Part shown: positions 51,774 through 60,186 of the stretch, one piece after another
How positions within the stretch are numbered: the stretch's first letter is position 1
Layout: every line of letters starts with the position of its first letter
NCBI GenBank assembly: GCA_013177935.1
Contig: JABLXZ010000004.1
Span: 1-64,000, forward strand
Direction: 5' to 3'
Length of the DNA stretch: 64,000 bases
From: a candidate division WOR-3 bacterium
Lineage (GTDB): Bacteria > Hydrothermota > Tepidihabitantia > Tepidihabitantales > Tepidihabitantaceae
The notes under the pieces: generated by a model
What the model was told of the DNA's origin: nothing
Seen by the model: the letters and a program-made list of their open reading frames with translations, nothing else
Databases searched by the model: none
Program-made: the position numbers and the translations under genes

Positions 51774-52108
51774 GAAAAACCTTCTTATTTTATATAATAT
51801 TATTACAATTTCTTAAACATCTGAATTATTGAGACTTAACACATTATTCAACCTTAAAAATCAAAAAAAGTCTAAAACCTCTGTTAATTTTTATATGAAG
51901 GGGTTGGATTTTTGCCCCACTCGGTACAATGTTGCTGTGCTTCGGCAAAATCACACATTTAAACAAAGTTAGTTGTCTTTCATGCCGGTGAAATCAGAGG
52001 CACATTGTCACAACAACAAAAAGAACACCCGCAAAGTTAGATAGTGACAGTGGAAATACATCGTGGTTTTAGTGCGCCAAATCAACTAAATGGTGTTTTC
52101 AGGTTTGC
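51774..52108. other. AT-rich divergent intergenic region
   Basis: About 335 bases between the mraZ promoter and the promoter of the next plus-strand gene. It begins with a very AT-rich stretch (51781-51900). An imperfect pair, ATTTTTGCC (about 51909-51917) and GGCAAAAT (about 51944-51951), could form a hairpin. No gene or named RNA is recognised. Confidence 0.5.
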
Positions 52109-52137
52109 TTGACACTTCGGCTTTTGTTTAATATCCT
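52109..52137 (+). promoter_or_regulatory. Promoter of the KOW/hybrid-fold protein operon
   Basis: TTGACA (52109-52114), 17-bp spacer, TATCCT (52132-52137), then 8 bases to the ATG at 52146. A competing TAATAT at 52129-52134 is too close to the -35. Leaderless or near-leaderless geometry. Confidence 0.55.
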
Positions 52138-52145
52138 TTTTGTGT

Positions 52146-53267
52146 ATGGCACATGCATATACACCTGGATTAAAGGTCACCAGTAGAACCCACATCAGAA
52201 AGATTCGCCGTTTACCTTTGCCTGGAGAAATCCTTGTGGAAAAGGGGCAGCGGGTCAAAGGTGATGACATCGTCGCCCGAACCGAGGTTCCGGGCAATGT
52301 TCAAACGGTAAATGTCGCCGGAATACTGGGCGTTCCGCCGGAAGATATCCCCCATCTTATGCTCAAAAAAGCCGGTGACCCGGTTAAGAAAGACGAGGTT
52401 ATCGCCCGTTCCAAAGGGCTCTTTGGACTGTTCAAGTCCGAAGTCCGCTCGCCGGTAACAGGTACGATTGAAAACATCTCGCCGGTAACCGGTCAGGTCA
52501 TCGTCCGGGAACCGCCCCAGCCAGTACAGGTTGACGCTTATATTGAAGGGGTTGTTGATGAACTCCTCCCTAAGGAAGGGGTCGTTGTTGCCAACGAAGC
52601 CAGTCTGATTCAGGGAATTTTCGGTGTCGGTGGCGAAACGCGCGGCGTGTTAAAACTTGTTGTCAAAACTCCGGATGAAGTCCTGACCGCCGATAAAATC
52701 AACGGCGACTGTCAGGGCAAAATTATCATCGGTGGGTCGCTTGTTACCTATGAAGCGATTGAGCAGGCACTAAAGGTCGGCGCGCGTGGCATCGTCGGCG
52801 GTGGTGTCGAAGATTCAACCCTCCGGAAATTTCTCGGTTACGACATTGGTGTTGCCATCACCGGTTCAGAAAAACGGGGGCTGACCATCATCATCACCGA
52901 AGGTTTCGGTGAGATGCGCATGGCGAAGCGGACATTTGAACTCCTGCAGTCGCTCGAGAACAAAATGGCTTCAGCAAATGGTGCCACCCAGATTCGTGCC
53001 GGTGTTATCCGTCCTGAGATAATCGTGCCGTGCAACGGTTCCGCCGGCGAAATAAAACCGAGCAGTTCCGAAGGTGGTCTGGCAATCGGTATGGCGGTGC
53101 GCATCATTCGTCAACCTCATTTTGGCAAAATCGGCAACGTTACCGCCCTCCCGGTCGAACTTCAGACCATTGAAACCGAAGCAAAAGTCCGGGTTCTTGA
53201 GGTCGAACTGGAAACGGGTGAACGGGTTACCTTACCCCGGGCAAATGTCGAAATAATTGAGGAGTAA
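52146..53267 (+). CDS. Unrecognised cytoplasmic protein with biotinyl-lipoyl-like and KOW-like segments
   Basis: This 373-residue protein has no signal peptide and no membrane helix. The start (RTHIRKIRRLPLPGEILVEKGQRVKGDDIVARTE) resembles a barrel-sandwich hybrid domain, with a second similar half at about 95-130 (SPVTGTIENISPVTGQVIVR). The middle contains Gly-rich alternating strands (GKIIIGGSLVTYEAIEQALK; GARGIVGGGVED). The last 70 residues hold a KOW-like strand set (GMAVRIIRQPHFGKIGNV) ending ETGERVTLPRANVEIIEE. It is reminiscent of RnfC-type N-terminal folds but lacks Fe-S cysteines. It precedes a PorV-like gene by 6 bases. Function is not assignable by eye. The ATG at 52146 is used, as a TTG at 52140 is less likely. 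Confidence 0.8.
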   Translation: MAHAYTPGLKVTSRTHIRKIRRLPLPGEILVEKGQRVKGDDIVARTEVPGNVQTVNVAGILGVPPEDIPHLMLKKAGDPVKKDEVIARSKGLFGLFKSEVRSPVTGTIENISPVTGQVIVREPPQPVQVDAYIEGVVDELLPKEGVVVANEASLIQGIFGVGGETRGVLKLVVKTPDEVLTADKINGDCQGKIIIGGSLVTYEAIEQALKVGARGIVGGGVEDSTLRKFLGYDIGVAITGSEKRGLTIIITEGFGEMRMAKRTFELLQSLENKMASANGATQIRAGVIRPEIIVPCNGSAGEIKPSSSEGGLAIGMAVRIIRQPHFGKIGNVTALPVELQTIETEAKVRVLEVELETGERVTLPRANVEIIEE

Positions 53268-53273
53268 AAAACA

Positions 53274-54212
53274 ATGCCCGTGTTTAGAAAACCGCTGCTG
53301 TTCAGCAGCCTCCTTTTAGTTTTTGTCTTCGCCCTCGGTTATGGAGCAGAAGAACGGCTTGTGGGCAACGCCTGGTTGACCATTCCGGTCGGCACCCGCG
53401 AAGCGGCTCTTGCCGGCGCCGCTACCGCCACTTCCTATGGACCACAGGGAATCTTCTACAACCCGGCAGCAACCGCTCATAGTACGCCTTTCACCGCTCA
53501 GGTTGAGTATACCAAATGGTTTCTTGACACTCACCATCAGTCGCTTTTTATTGCCCGCAACTTCAAACATTTTGTCCTTGGACTCGGTGTTGTCTCTTTC
53601 GCCAGCGGCAAATTTGAATACCGGGAAGAAATCCCCACGGAAGCGCCCTTAGGCACATTTTCGCCCCTTGACCTTACCGGCTATCTCAACATCGCCCGCA
53701 ACTTTTCTCCCTGGGCAAATGCCGGCATATCGTGCCGTTACTTCTATTCTAAGATAATGAGCAACGAACTTTCCGGATTCGGGGTTGACATCGGCGCCCG
53801 ATTCCACCCCCTGAAAAACCTGTCAACCGGAGTTGCCATTATCGACTTTGGTCGCACGATGTCCTATAAGTATCAACTTATCTGGCTTCCGACCCGGGTA
53901 CGCGGCGGCATCGCCTACAACCTGCCGTTGGGCAAAAACCGTCTCCTCCTTGTTACTGACGGCTCCTGGTTTTTCTACTCCAAAAAGGCAGAGGCTCAAG
54001 TCGGCACCGAATTCCAGTTAGGTAAAATCCTTTCCCTGCGTACCGGTTACGACCTGTTAAACCCGGCAAACCATCTCAACTTCGGCCTGGGAGTTGCTGT
54101 AAACCGCTTCCGGTTTGACTATGCCTTTTCGCCCCTCCAGTTTGGACTCGGTTCGTCGCACCGCTTCGGCGTCGCTTACGGCATATCCGCCCCTGAATCT
54201 GACCAACAATAA
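53274..54212 (+). CDS. PorV/UPF0164-like outer-membrane beta-barrel protein
   Basis: This 312-residue exported protein has a signal peptide at about 1-24 (LLVFVFALGYGAEE). The mature start WLTIPVGTREAALAGAATATSYGPQGIFYNPAA is the PorV/PorQ/UPF0164 signature region (about 34-66; key part GTREAALAGA). Alternating amphipathic strands follow to the end, fitting an outer-membrane barrel. In Bacteroidota, PorV is part of type IX secretion; in other phyla such proteins occur without that system, so secretion is only a possibility. The ribosome binding site GAGGAG is within the preceding stop region. It implies the cell has an outer membrane. Confidence 0.85.
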   Translation: MPVFRKPLLFSSLLLVFVFALGYGAEERLVGNAWLTIPVGTREAALAGAATATSYGPQGIFYNPAATAHSTPFTAQVEYTKWFLDTHHQSLFIARNFKHFVLGLGVVSFASGKFEYREEIPTEAPLGTFSPLDLTGYLNIARNFSPWANAGISCRYFYSKIMSNELSGFGVDIGARFHPLKNLSTGVAIIDFGRTMSYKYQLIWLPTRVRGGIAYNLPLGKNRLLLVTDGSWFFYSKKAEAQVGTEFQLGKILSLRTGYDLLNPANHLNFGLGVAVNRFRFDYAFSPLQFGLGSSHRFGVAYGISAPESDQQ

Positions 54213-54219
54213 TTAAACT

Positions 54220-55197
54220 ATGCCCTCTCCTTCCCAGGGCTGGCTCGACTTCGAGCAACCGCTTGCCGAACTTTTTGATCGTCTGGAAGAGGTCACCGCG
54301 CTCGGTGCCGAGTCCGAGATAAAACGCATCCAGAAACAGATTGAAGAACTCAAAGCCAAACTTTATGCCGACCTCACCCCCTGGCAACGGGTCCTGCTTG
54401 CCCGCCACCCAAGGCGTCCTTACACCCTTGACTACATCGACCGGATTGTCACCGACTTTGTCGAATTGCACGGCGACCGGGCATTTGCCGATGACCCGGC
54501 AATCGTTGCCGGTCTGGGCAAAATCGACCAAGTCCCCTTTGCCATCATCGGTCAGCAAAAGGGTCGGGACACAAAAGAAAAACTGGCACGCAACTTTGGT
54601 ATGCCCCATCCCGAAGGCTATCGCAAGGCGCTGCGGGTAATGGAACTTGCCGCCCGGCACAATGTGCCAATCCTCTGCCTTGTTGACACCCCTGGTGCCT
54701 ATCCGGGCATCGGCGCTGAGGAACGCGGCCAGGCAGAGGCGATTGCCCGCAACCTGCGCGAAATGTCACTCTTTGAAGTGCCGATTATCGTCGTCGTCAC
54801 CGGTGAAGGTGGTTCGGGCGGCGCACTTGCAATTGCCGTTGGCGACCGGATTTTGATGCAGGAAAATGCGGTATATTCGGTCATCTCACCCGAAGGTTGT
54901 GCTGCCATCCTCTGGCGTGATGGTTCGCGCGCGGAACAAGCCGCCGAAGTCTTAAAAATCACCGCCCCGGACTTGCTCAGCCTTGGCGTCATTGACGAAA
55001 TCGTTCAAGAACCGCTGGGCGGTGCCCATCACGACTGGGACGAAGCCGCCCGCCTGCTCAAAAAGGCGGTTCTGGCGAACTATTATGTCCTCAACACCCT
55101 GCCCGGTGATGAACTGGTGCGCCGGCGCATCGAAAAATTCCGCGCCATCGGCGTATTTCAGGAGTTACCAGTTTCCCCGGACGGGTCGTCCCGTTAA
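54220..55197 (+). CDS. accA: Acetyl-CoA carboxylase carboxyltransferase subunit alpha
   Basis: This 325-residue subunit transfers CO2 from carboxybiotin to acetyl-CoA with AccD. It has the AccA N-terminal helix region, then RHPRRPYTLDYIDRIV (about 66-81), FVELHGDRAFADDPAIVAGLG (FVELHGDRAFADD, about 86-98), GYRKALRVMELAARHNVP and the oxyanion segment GEGGSGGALAIAVGDRI (about 197-213). Length matches E. coli AccA (319). AccD, AccB and AccC are not in the window, although a biotin-dependent carboxyltransferase lies 3 kb away. Its stop overlaps the era start (TAATG). No Shine-Dalgarno sequence is evident. Confidence 0.95.
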   Translation: MPSPSQGWLDFEQPLAELFDRLEEVTALGAESEIKRIQKQIEELKAKLYADLTPWQRVLLARHPRRPYTLDYIDRIVTDFVELHGDRAFADDPAIVAGLGKIDQVPFAIIGQQKGRDTKEKLARNFGMPHPEGYRKALRVMELAARHNVPILCLVDTPGAYPGIGAEERGQAEAIARNLREMSLFEVPIIVVVTGEGGSGGALAIAVGDRILMQENAVYSVISPEGCAAILWRDGSRAEQAAEVLKITAPDLLSLGVIDEIVQEPLGGAHHDWDEAARLLKKAVLANYYVLNTLPGDELVRRRIEKFRAIGVFQELPVSPDGSSR

Positions 55198-56069
55198 TGG
55201 CTAATCAACCCTTTCGCGCCGGCTATGTTGCTATCATCGGTCGGCCCAACGCCGGCAAATCAACCCTTTTGAACCGGCTCCTTGGTCATCGTCTTGCCAT
55301 CGTCACCCCGAAACCGCAGACAACCCGGCATCGGATATTGGGCATCCTGAATGGCCCTGACTATCAGGCGCTCCTCCTTGACACACCCGGCATCCTTGAC
55401 CCGAAATACACCCTGCACAAATTTATGAAAGAAGAGATTAAAAAGGCGCTGGACGATAGCGATGTTGTCCTCTTGGTCATCGATGCCACCGAGCCCGAAT
55501 TAACCGACCTGAAACTACTTGCGGGCCGCCGCGCCCTTGTCGCCCTGAACAAAATTGACGCCGTCCCCAAACAAAACCTTTTGCCCTTGACCGCGGAGTG
55601 TGCTCAGGCTGGCATTGAAAAGGTGTTTATGATTTCCGCCTTAAAAGGTGATGGCGTTGACGACCTGAAAAAGGGCATTGTCGAACTTTTGCCGGAGGGC
55701 GCACCTTTCTATCCACCCGATTCCCTTTCCGAGCGGCCCGAGCGCTTCTTTGTTGCGGAACTCATACGCGAGGCGGTTTTCAACCGCTACGGTGCTGAAA
55801 TCCCTTACTCCACAACCGTCGTGATTGAAGAGTTTCGGGAACGGCCCAACCGCAAAGACTACATCCGGGCGGTGATTTATGTGGAAAAGGAGTCGCAGAA
55901 GGGGATTTTAATCGGTGAAGGAGGCCGGGCGTTAAAAAAAGTGGGCGAAATCGCCCGGGAATCAATTGAGCAATTTTTAGGTCGGCCCGTCTATCTTGAA
56001 CTCTGGGTCAAAGTTACCAAATCCTGGCGCCAGGACGAAAACTTCATCCGCCAGAACCTTTACTTCTGA
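55197..56069 (+). CDS. era: GTPase Era
   Basis: This 290-residue GTPase assists 16S rRNA maturation and 30S assembly. GTP motifs are GRPNAGKST (16-24), DTPG (about 61-64) and NKID (about 120-123). The C-terminal KH domain has KGILIGEGGRALKKVGEIAR (GEGGRALKK, about 241-249). Length is typical (E. coli 301). The ATG overlaps the accA stop as TAATG. The gene ends convergently with the epimerase gene, the stops overlapping by 10 bases with no terminator between them. Confidence 0.95.
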   Translation: MANQPFRAGYVAIIGRPNAGKSTLLNRLLGHRLAIVTPKPQTTRHRILGILNGPDYQALLLDTPGILDPKYTLHKFMKEEIKKALDDSDVVLLVIDATEPELTDLKLLAGRRALVALNKIDAVPKQNLLPLTAECAQAGIEKVFMISALKGDGVDDLKKGIVELLPEGAPFYPPDSLSERPERFFVAELIREAVFNRYGAEIPYSTTVVIEEFRERPNRKDYIRAVIYVEKESQKGILIGEGGRALKKVGEIARESIEQFLGRPVYLELWVKVTKSWRQDENFIRQNLYF

Positions 56070-56473
56070 CCCTTTGCCGGTTGGTTCAGTTCAATCAGCA
56101 CGCCACCGGTTGCTTTGGGATGGATGAAGAAGGTTTTGGTACCGTCGGCACCGGGCTGTGGTGCCGGGTCAACGATTTTAACCCCGGCTTCGGAAAGCCG
56201 CTGGAATTCAGCATCAACATCGTCAACTTCAAAACAGATGTGATGGAGCCCTGGTCCCCGCTCGGCAATAAATTTGGCAACAGGCGCATCGGGTGAATCC
56301 GGTTGCACCAGTTCAATCTTCGTCTCGCCAATCTGGATGAATCCGACCGTCACCTTGCGGTGTGGCACCGTCTCCTTACCGGTCAACTTCAATCCCAGTT
56401 GTTCGGCGTAAAATTTTGCTGCCGCCTCTAAATCGGGCACCGCAATTGCGATATGGGCAATCTTTTTTATCAT
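56060..56473 (-). CDS. mce: Methylmalonyl-CoA epimerase
   Basis: This 137-residue vicinal-oxygen-chelate enzyme interconverts (R)- and (S)-methylmalonyl-CoA. It has KIAHIAIAVPDLEAAAKFY (start; metal His in AHIAI), LVQPDSPDAPVAKFIAERG, PGLHHICFEVDDV (second metal His) and a late GGVLIELNQ with the metal Glu. Length fits the family. The ATG at 56473 is used because homology begins there and GGAAAGGAGATGAG precedes it; a longer start at 56566 lies inside the mutase gene. It follows the mutase gene by one base and completes the methylmalonyl-CoA set. Confidence 0.93.
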   Translation of the reverse strand: MIKKIAHIAIAVPDLEAAAKFYAEQLGLKLTGKETVPHRKVTVGFIQIGETKIELVQPDSPDAPVAKFIAERGPGLHHICFEVDDVDAEFQRLSEAGVKIVDPAPQPGADGTKTFFIHPKATGGVLIELNQPAKGQK

Positions 56474-56474
56474 C

Positions 56475-58142
56475 TCATCTCCTTTCCCGGTCATATTCAC
56501 CAAACACGGTGCGCAGCGCATCGCTGATTTCTCCCACCGTCGCACCAACGCGCACCGCTGCCACAATCACCGGCATCAAATTTTCTTCGGTACGAGCAAC
56601 CCGTTCTACATCTGCCAGCGCCTGCTGTACCGACCTCGCGTCGCGCCGCGCCCGAAATGCGGCAAGTTCCTGGCACCGTTTCTCTGCCAGCGCCTCGTCA
56701 ACCCGCAACAGCCGCAGTTTCGGTTCAACCGCGTCACTGAACCGGTTCACGCCAACCACAATCCGCTTACCCTCCTCCACCTCACGCTGATATCGCCAGG
56801 CGCTTTCCGCAATCCGCTCCTGAATAAACCCCTGCTCAATTGCACTCACCGCGCCGCCCCGTTTTTCCACCTCATCAATCAGCGCCCGTGCCCGGTGTTC
56901 AATCTCATCGGTCAAACTCTCAATAAAGTAGGAACCGGCAAGCGGGTCAACGGTGTCAGTCACACCCGTCTCATAACCGAGAATCTGCTGGGTACGCAAA
57001 GCAATCGTCACCGACTCCTCAGTCGGCAAAGACAGCGCCTCGTCACGCGAGTTGGTGTGCAAACTCTGGGTCCCTCCCAAAACCGCGGCGAGCGCCTGAT
57101 ACGCCACCCTGATAACATTGTTCTCCGGCTGCTGGGCGGTTAAAGTTACGCCTCCGGTCTGGGTATGGAAGCGCAACTTGCACGACTCGTCTGACGCGCC
57201 AAAACGCTCTTTCAGCAGGCGCGCCCACAACCGCCGTGCCGCCCGGAACTTTGCCACCTCCTCAAAGATGTTGGTATGGGCAGCAAAGAAAAACGACAGC
57301 CGGGGCGCAAACCGGTCCACTTCCAGCCCGCGCGCCTTTGCCGCCTTGACATACTCCAGACCGTTTGATAGGGTAAACGCCACCTCCTCAACTGCGGTTG
57401 CGCCTGCCTCGCGAATGTGGTAGCCGGAAATCGATATCGTATTCCATTTCGGTACCTCAGCGGCACACCAGGCGATGATATCGGTCACCAGTCGCAACGA
57501 GGGCCGGGGTGGAAATATGTAAGTCCCCCGTGCCACATACTCCTTCAGAACATCGTTCTGAATCGTTCCCTGTAACTTTTTCCACTCTACGCCCTGCCGC
57601 TCGGCGATAACACAGTACATCGCCAGCAGAATCGCCGCGGTCGAGTTAATCGTCATCGAGGTTGACACCCGGTCCAGCGGAATCCCGGCAAACAACCGCT
57701 CCATATCCTCAAGCGTTGAAATCGCTACGCCAACCTTGCCCACCTCGCCCCGCGCCATCGGATGGTCCGAATCGTAACCCATCTGGGTCGGCAAATCAAA
57801 CGCCACCGAAAGTCCGGTCTGACCCTGCTTCAAAAGGTAGTGATAACGGGCGTTGGTCTCCTCTGCCGAACCAAACCCCGCATACTGGCGCATCGTCCAC
57901 AGCCGCGACCGGTACATTGTCGGCTGAACCCCGCGCGTAAATGGGAAACTTCCCGGCAAACCCTGCTGTTCAAGGTAATCTTCCCCTTCCCGTTCCAGCG
58001 GCGTGTAAACCCGCTTCAACGGTATGCCCGAAACTGTCGCCCAATCGTCCTTCTGTTCGGGCGCCTTTTCCAGCGCCGGCTTTAAAACCTCTGCCTCCCA
58101 CCGCTCAAGTGCCCGTTTCAACCTTTCTTTATCTTCTGCCAT
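56475..58142 (-). CDS. Methylmalonyl-CoA mutase, catalytic (large) subunit without B12-binding domain
   Basis: This 555-residue protein is of the alpha/large-subunit catalytic barrel type. It has [24 protein letters not shown] (RGVQPTMYR, about 69-77), the substrate region [31 protein letters not shown] (about 113-128) and [20 protein letters not shown] (about 328-347). The protein ends shortly after the linker ([10 protein letters not shown]) and has no C-terminal DxHxxG cobalamin-binding domain. This matches split mutases of archaea and many thermophiles, where a ~140-residue B12 subunit is separate. That subunit is not in the window. It sits between the carboxyltransferase and epimerase genes in a propionate-type operon. 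Confidence 0.93.
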   Translation of the reverse strand: MAEDKERLKRALERWEAEVLKPALEKAPEQKDDWATVSGIPLKRVYTPLEREGEDYLEQQGLPGSFPFTRGVQPTMYRSRLWTMRQYAGFGSAEETNARYHYLLKQGQTGLSVAFDLPTQMGYDSDHPMARGEVGKVGVAISTLEDMERLFAGIPLDRVSTSMTINSTAAILLAMYCVIAERQGVEWKKLQGTIQNDVLKEYVARGTYIFPPRPSLRLVTDIIAWCAAEVPKWNTISISGYHIREAGATAVEEVAFTLSNGLEYVKAAKARGLEVDRFAPRLSFFFAAHTNIFEEVAKFRAARRLWARLLKERFGASDESCKLRFHTQTGGVTLTAQQPENNVIRVAYQALAAVLGGTQSLHTNSRDEALSLPTEESVTIALRTQQILGYETGVTDTVDPLAGSYFIESLTDEIEHRARALIDEVEKRGGAVSAIEQGFIQERIAESAWRYQREVEEGKRIVVGVNRFSDAVEPKLRLLRVDEALAEKRCQELAAFRARRDARSVQQALADVERVARTEENLMPVIVAAVRVGATVGEISDALRTVFGEYDRERR

Positions 58143-58158
58143 CGCTACCCCTTATCGG

Positions 58159-59712
58159 TTACAATGGTATGCAACCGTGCTTCTTCCACGGATTACGCAA
58201 CTCCTTGTTTTCAAGAATCCGCAAACCGGAAATTATCTTGCGCCGCGTATCCTTGAACTCAATCACCTCATCCACATAACCCAGTTCTGCCGCCTTAAAC
58301 GGATTGCCAAACTTTGCCTCGTACTCTGCCACCAGCTGGCGCCGCCGCTCCTCCGGGTTTGACGCCTCGCTTATCTCCTTGCGGAAGATGATGTTCACCG
58401 CACCTTCTGACCCCATTACCGCAATCTCGGCCGTGGGCCAGGCAAAGTTAAAGTCGCCCCGGATGTGCTTGGAAGACATCACATCGTAGGCACCACCATA
58501 AGCCTTACGGGTAATTACCGTTATCTTTGGCACCGTCGCCTCACAGTAGGCATAAAGCAACTTTGCGCCGTGCCGGATGATGCCACCGTACTCCTGTGCC
58601 GTACCGGGCAAAAATCCAGGCACATCAACAAAGGTGACAATCGGGATGTTAAACGCATCACAGAACCGCACAAACCGCGCGCCCTTGACCGAGGCGTCAA
58701 TGTCCAGACAGCCGGCAAGAAACTTTGGCTGATTGCCCACAACACCCACCACCATCCCATCCATCCGGGCAAACCCGATAATTATATTCTTTGCCCAGTG
58801 CTGCTGGACCTCAAAAAAACTCCCCTGGTCAACAACCCTTTGAATTATCGCCAGCATATCGTAAGGCTTGCGCGGGTCATCGGGCATAATCTCCTCAATC
58901 CCTTCAACATCCCGGTCTGCCCGGTCCCGCGATTCAATACGCGGTGGCTTCTCCCGGTTGTTCTGGGGCAGATAGGTCATTAACTTCCGAATCCGCTCCA
59001 GCAAATCCCGGTCGTCAATGTCTTTGAAATGGGCGACCCCGGAAACCGCATTGTGTGTATCCGCCCCACCCAATTTCTCCTTGGTCACCTCCTCTTTGGT
59101 TACCGCTTTTATCACCTCCGGACCGGTGATGAACATATAACTGGTCCGCTCGGTCATAAAGATAAAATCGGTCAATGCCGGCGAATAAACCGCACCCCCA
59201 GCACAGGGACCCATCACCGCTGAAATCTGCGGTATAACCCCGGATGCCAGGGTGTTGCGCAAAAAGATGTCCGCATAACCACCTAAACTCTCCACCCCCT
59301 CCTGAATCCTTGCCCCACCGGAATCGTTCAAGCCGATAACCGGCATCCCAACCTTCATCGCCAGGTCCATAATCTTACACACCTTCTCAGCGAACACCTT
59401 AGAAAGCGTGCCGCCAAATACGGTAAAATCCTGGGAAAACACCGCCACGGGCCGGTTGTGAATCCTGCCATAACCGGTAACCACCGCATCACCCGGAATC
59501 TTCTTCTTATCCATCCCGAAGTCAACGCAACTGTGGACCCGCAGCCGGTCCAATTCCACAAAACTCCCTTTGTCCAGAAGCAGGTCAATCCGCTCCCTGG
59601 CGGTCAGTTTCCCTTCCTCATGCTGCTTTTTAATTCGCTCCTCGCCGCCACCCTTCAACGCCTCTGCGGTCCGACGGCGCAACTCCTCCATCACACGCTC
59701 ATAATTTGACAT
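58159..59712 (-). CDS. Methylmalonyl/propionyl-CoA carboxyltransferase subunit (MmdA/PccB/12S type)
   Basis: This 517-residue carboxyltransferase moves CO2 between biotin and propionyl/methylmalonyl-CoA. It has the crotonase-like two-domain pattern: [27 protein letters not shown] ([13 protein letters not shown], about 115-127), [17 protein letters not shown] (about 151-167), [28 protein letters not shown] ([16 protein letters not shown] shown) and a late [13 protein letters not shown]. It could work with a decarboxylase membrane complex (Na+ pump), in propionyl-CoA carboxylase, or in a transcarboxylase. No biotin carrier or carboxylase gene is adjacent. The ATG at 59712, 9 bases after a TACTAT -10 element, is chosen over one at 59739. 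Confidence 0.92.
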   Translation of the reverse strand: MSNYERVMEELRRRTAEALKGGGEERIKKQHEEGKLTARERIDLLLDKGSFVELDRLRVHSCVDFGMDKKKIPGDAVVTGYGRIHNRPVAVFSQDFTVFGGTLSKVFAEKVCKIMDLAMKVGMPVIGLNDSGGARIQEGVESLGGYADIFLRNTLASGVIPQISAVMGPCAGGAVYSPALTDFIFMTERTSYMFITGPEVIKAVTKEEVTKEKLGGADTHNAVSGVAHFKDIDDRDLLERIRKLMTYLPQNNREKPPRIESRDRADRDVEGIEEIMPDDPRKPYDMLAIIQRVVDQGSFFEVQQHWAKNIIIGFARMDGMVVGVVGNQPKFLAGCLDIDASVKGARFVRFCDAFNIPIVTFVDVPGFLPGTAQEYGGIIRHGAKLLYAYCEATVPKITVITRKAYGGAYDVMSSKHIRGDFNFAWPTAEIAVMGSEGAVNIIFRKEISEASNPEERRRQLVAEYEAKFGNPFKAAELGYVDEVIEFKDTRRKIISGLRILENKELRNPWKKHGCIPL

Positions 59713-59721
59713 ATATAACTG

Positions 59722-59750
59722 ATAGTAAAAACATCTCAACCCCCTGTCAA
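59722..59750 (-). promoter_or_regulatory. Promoter of the methylmalonyl-CoA operon
   Basis: Minus strand TTGACA (59750-59745), 17-bp spacer, TACTAT (59727-59722), then 9 bases to the ATG at 59712. The predicted leader is 0-3 bases. Confidence 0.7.
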
Positions 59751-60148
59751 CTGATTACGATTTACCAGCCGATTATGAGCCCAATTTTAGCCGGAAAATC
59801 CATCCTGTTCAGAATAACTATAATCACCCCTTTAATCTTAGCCATTACAGTCATCCTCAGAAAACCGGCTATCTCCTCGATAACACTTGACTAATCATAC
59901 CCTGCCACTTCACCCTTTTCTGGACCAGATTTTACTTCACCTATCAGCACCAGAAATGCGGGACAGGTACCCGCTCCTTGAACCTAAGCTTTGAACCCAA
60001 AAACCGTCCCGGGAACGGCTCATTGGCAAGCCCTGTGCTGGCGGGCTGAAATCCAATAACATTTTGTAATTTAGACGCTTACAGGGCGTCTTTACAACTG
60101 CACCGTGAGATTTTTCAATTTCCGGGCTCTAAATATAGGGACCTATCC
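59751..60148. other. Intergenic region, nothing recognised
   Basis: About 400 bases of divergent intergenic DNA. A weak hairpin AGACGC/GCGTCT lies at about 60073-60091 followed by only three Ts. Short frames have no ribosome binding site or family resemblance. Confidence 0.5.
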
Positions 60149-60176
60149 TTGACCAGCATCATCACAGGGTTAAACT
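60149..60176 (+). promoter_or_regulatory. Promoter of the secreted esterase-like gene
   Basis: TTGACC (60149-60154), 16-bp spacer, TAAACT (60171-60176), then 10 bases to the ATG at 60187. The predicted leader is 3-4 bases and has no Shine-Dalgarno sequence. Confidence 0.5.
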
Positions 60177-60186
60177 ATATCCGATT

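Noticed and set aside
51964-52040. Direct repeat CAAAGTTAG upstream of the KOW-like gene
   Set aside because: Nine bases repeated once in AT-rich DNA; no further copies or symmetry seen.
60073-60093. Hairpin AGACGC/GCGTCT with TTT as terminator
   Set aside because: Short stem and three Ts only, with no gene ending just upstream in that direction.
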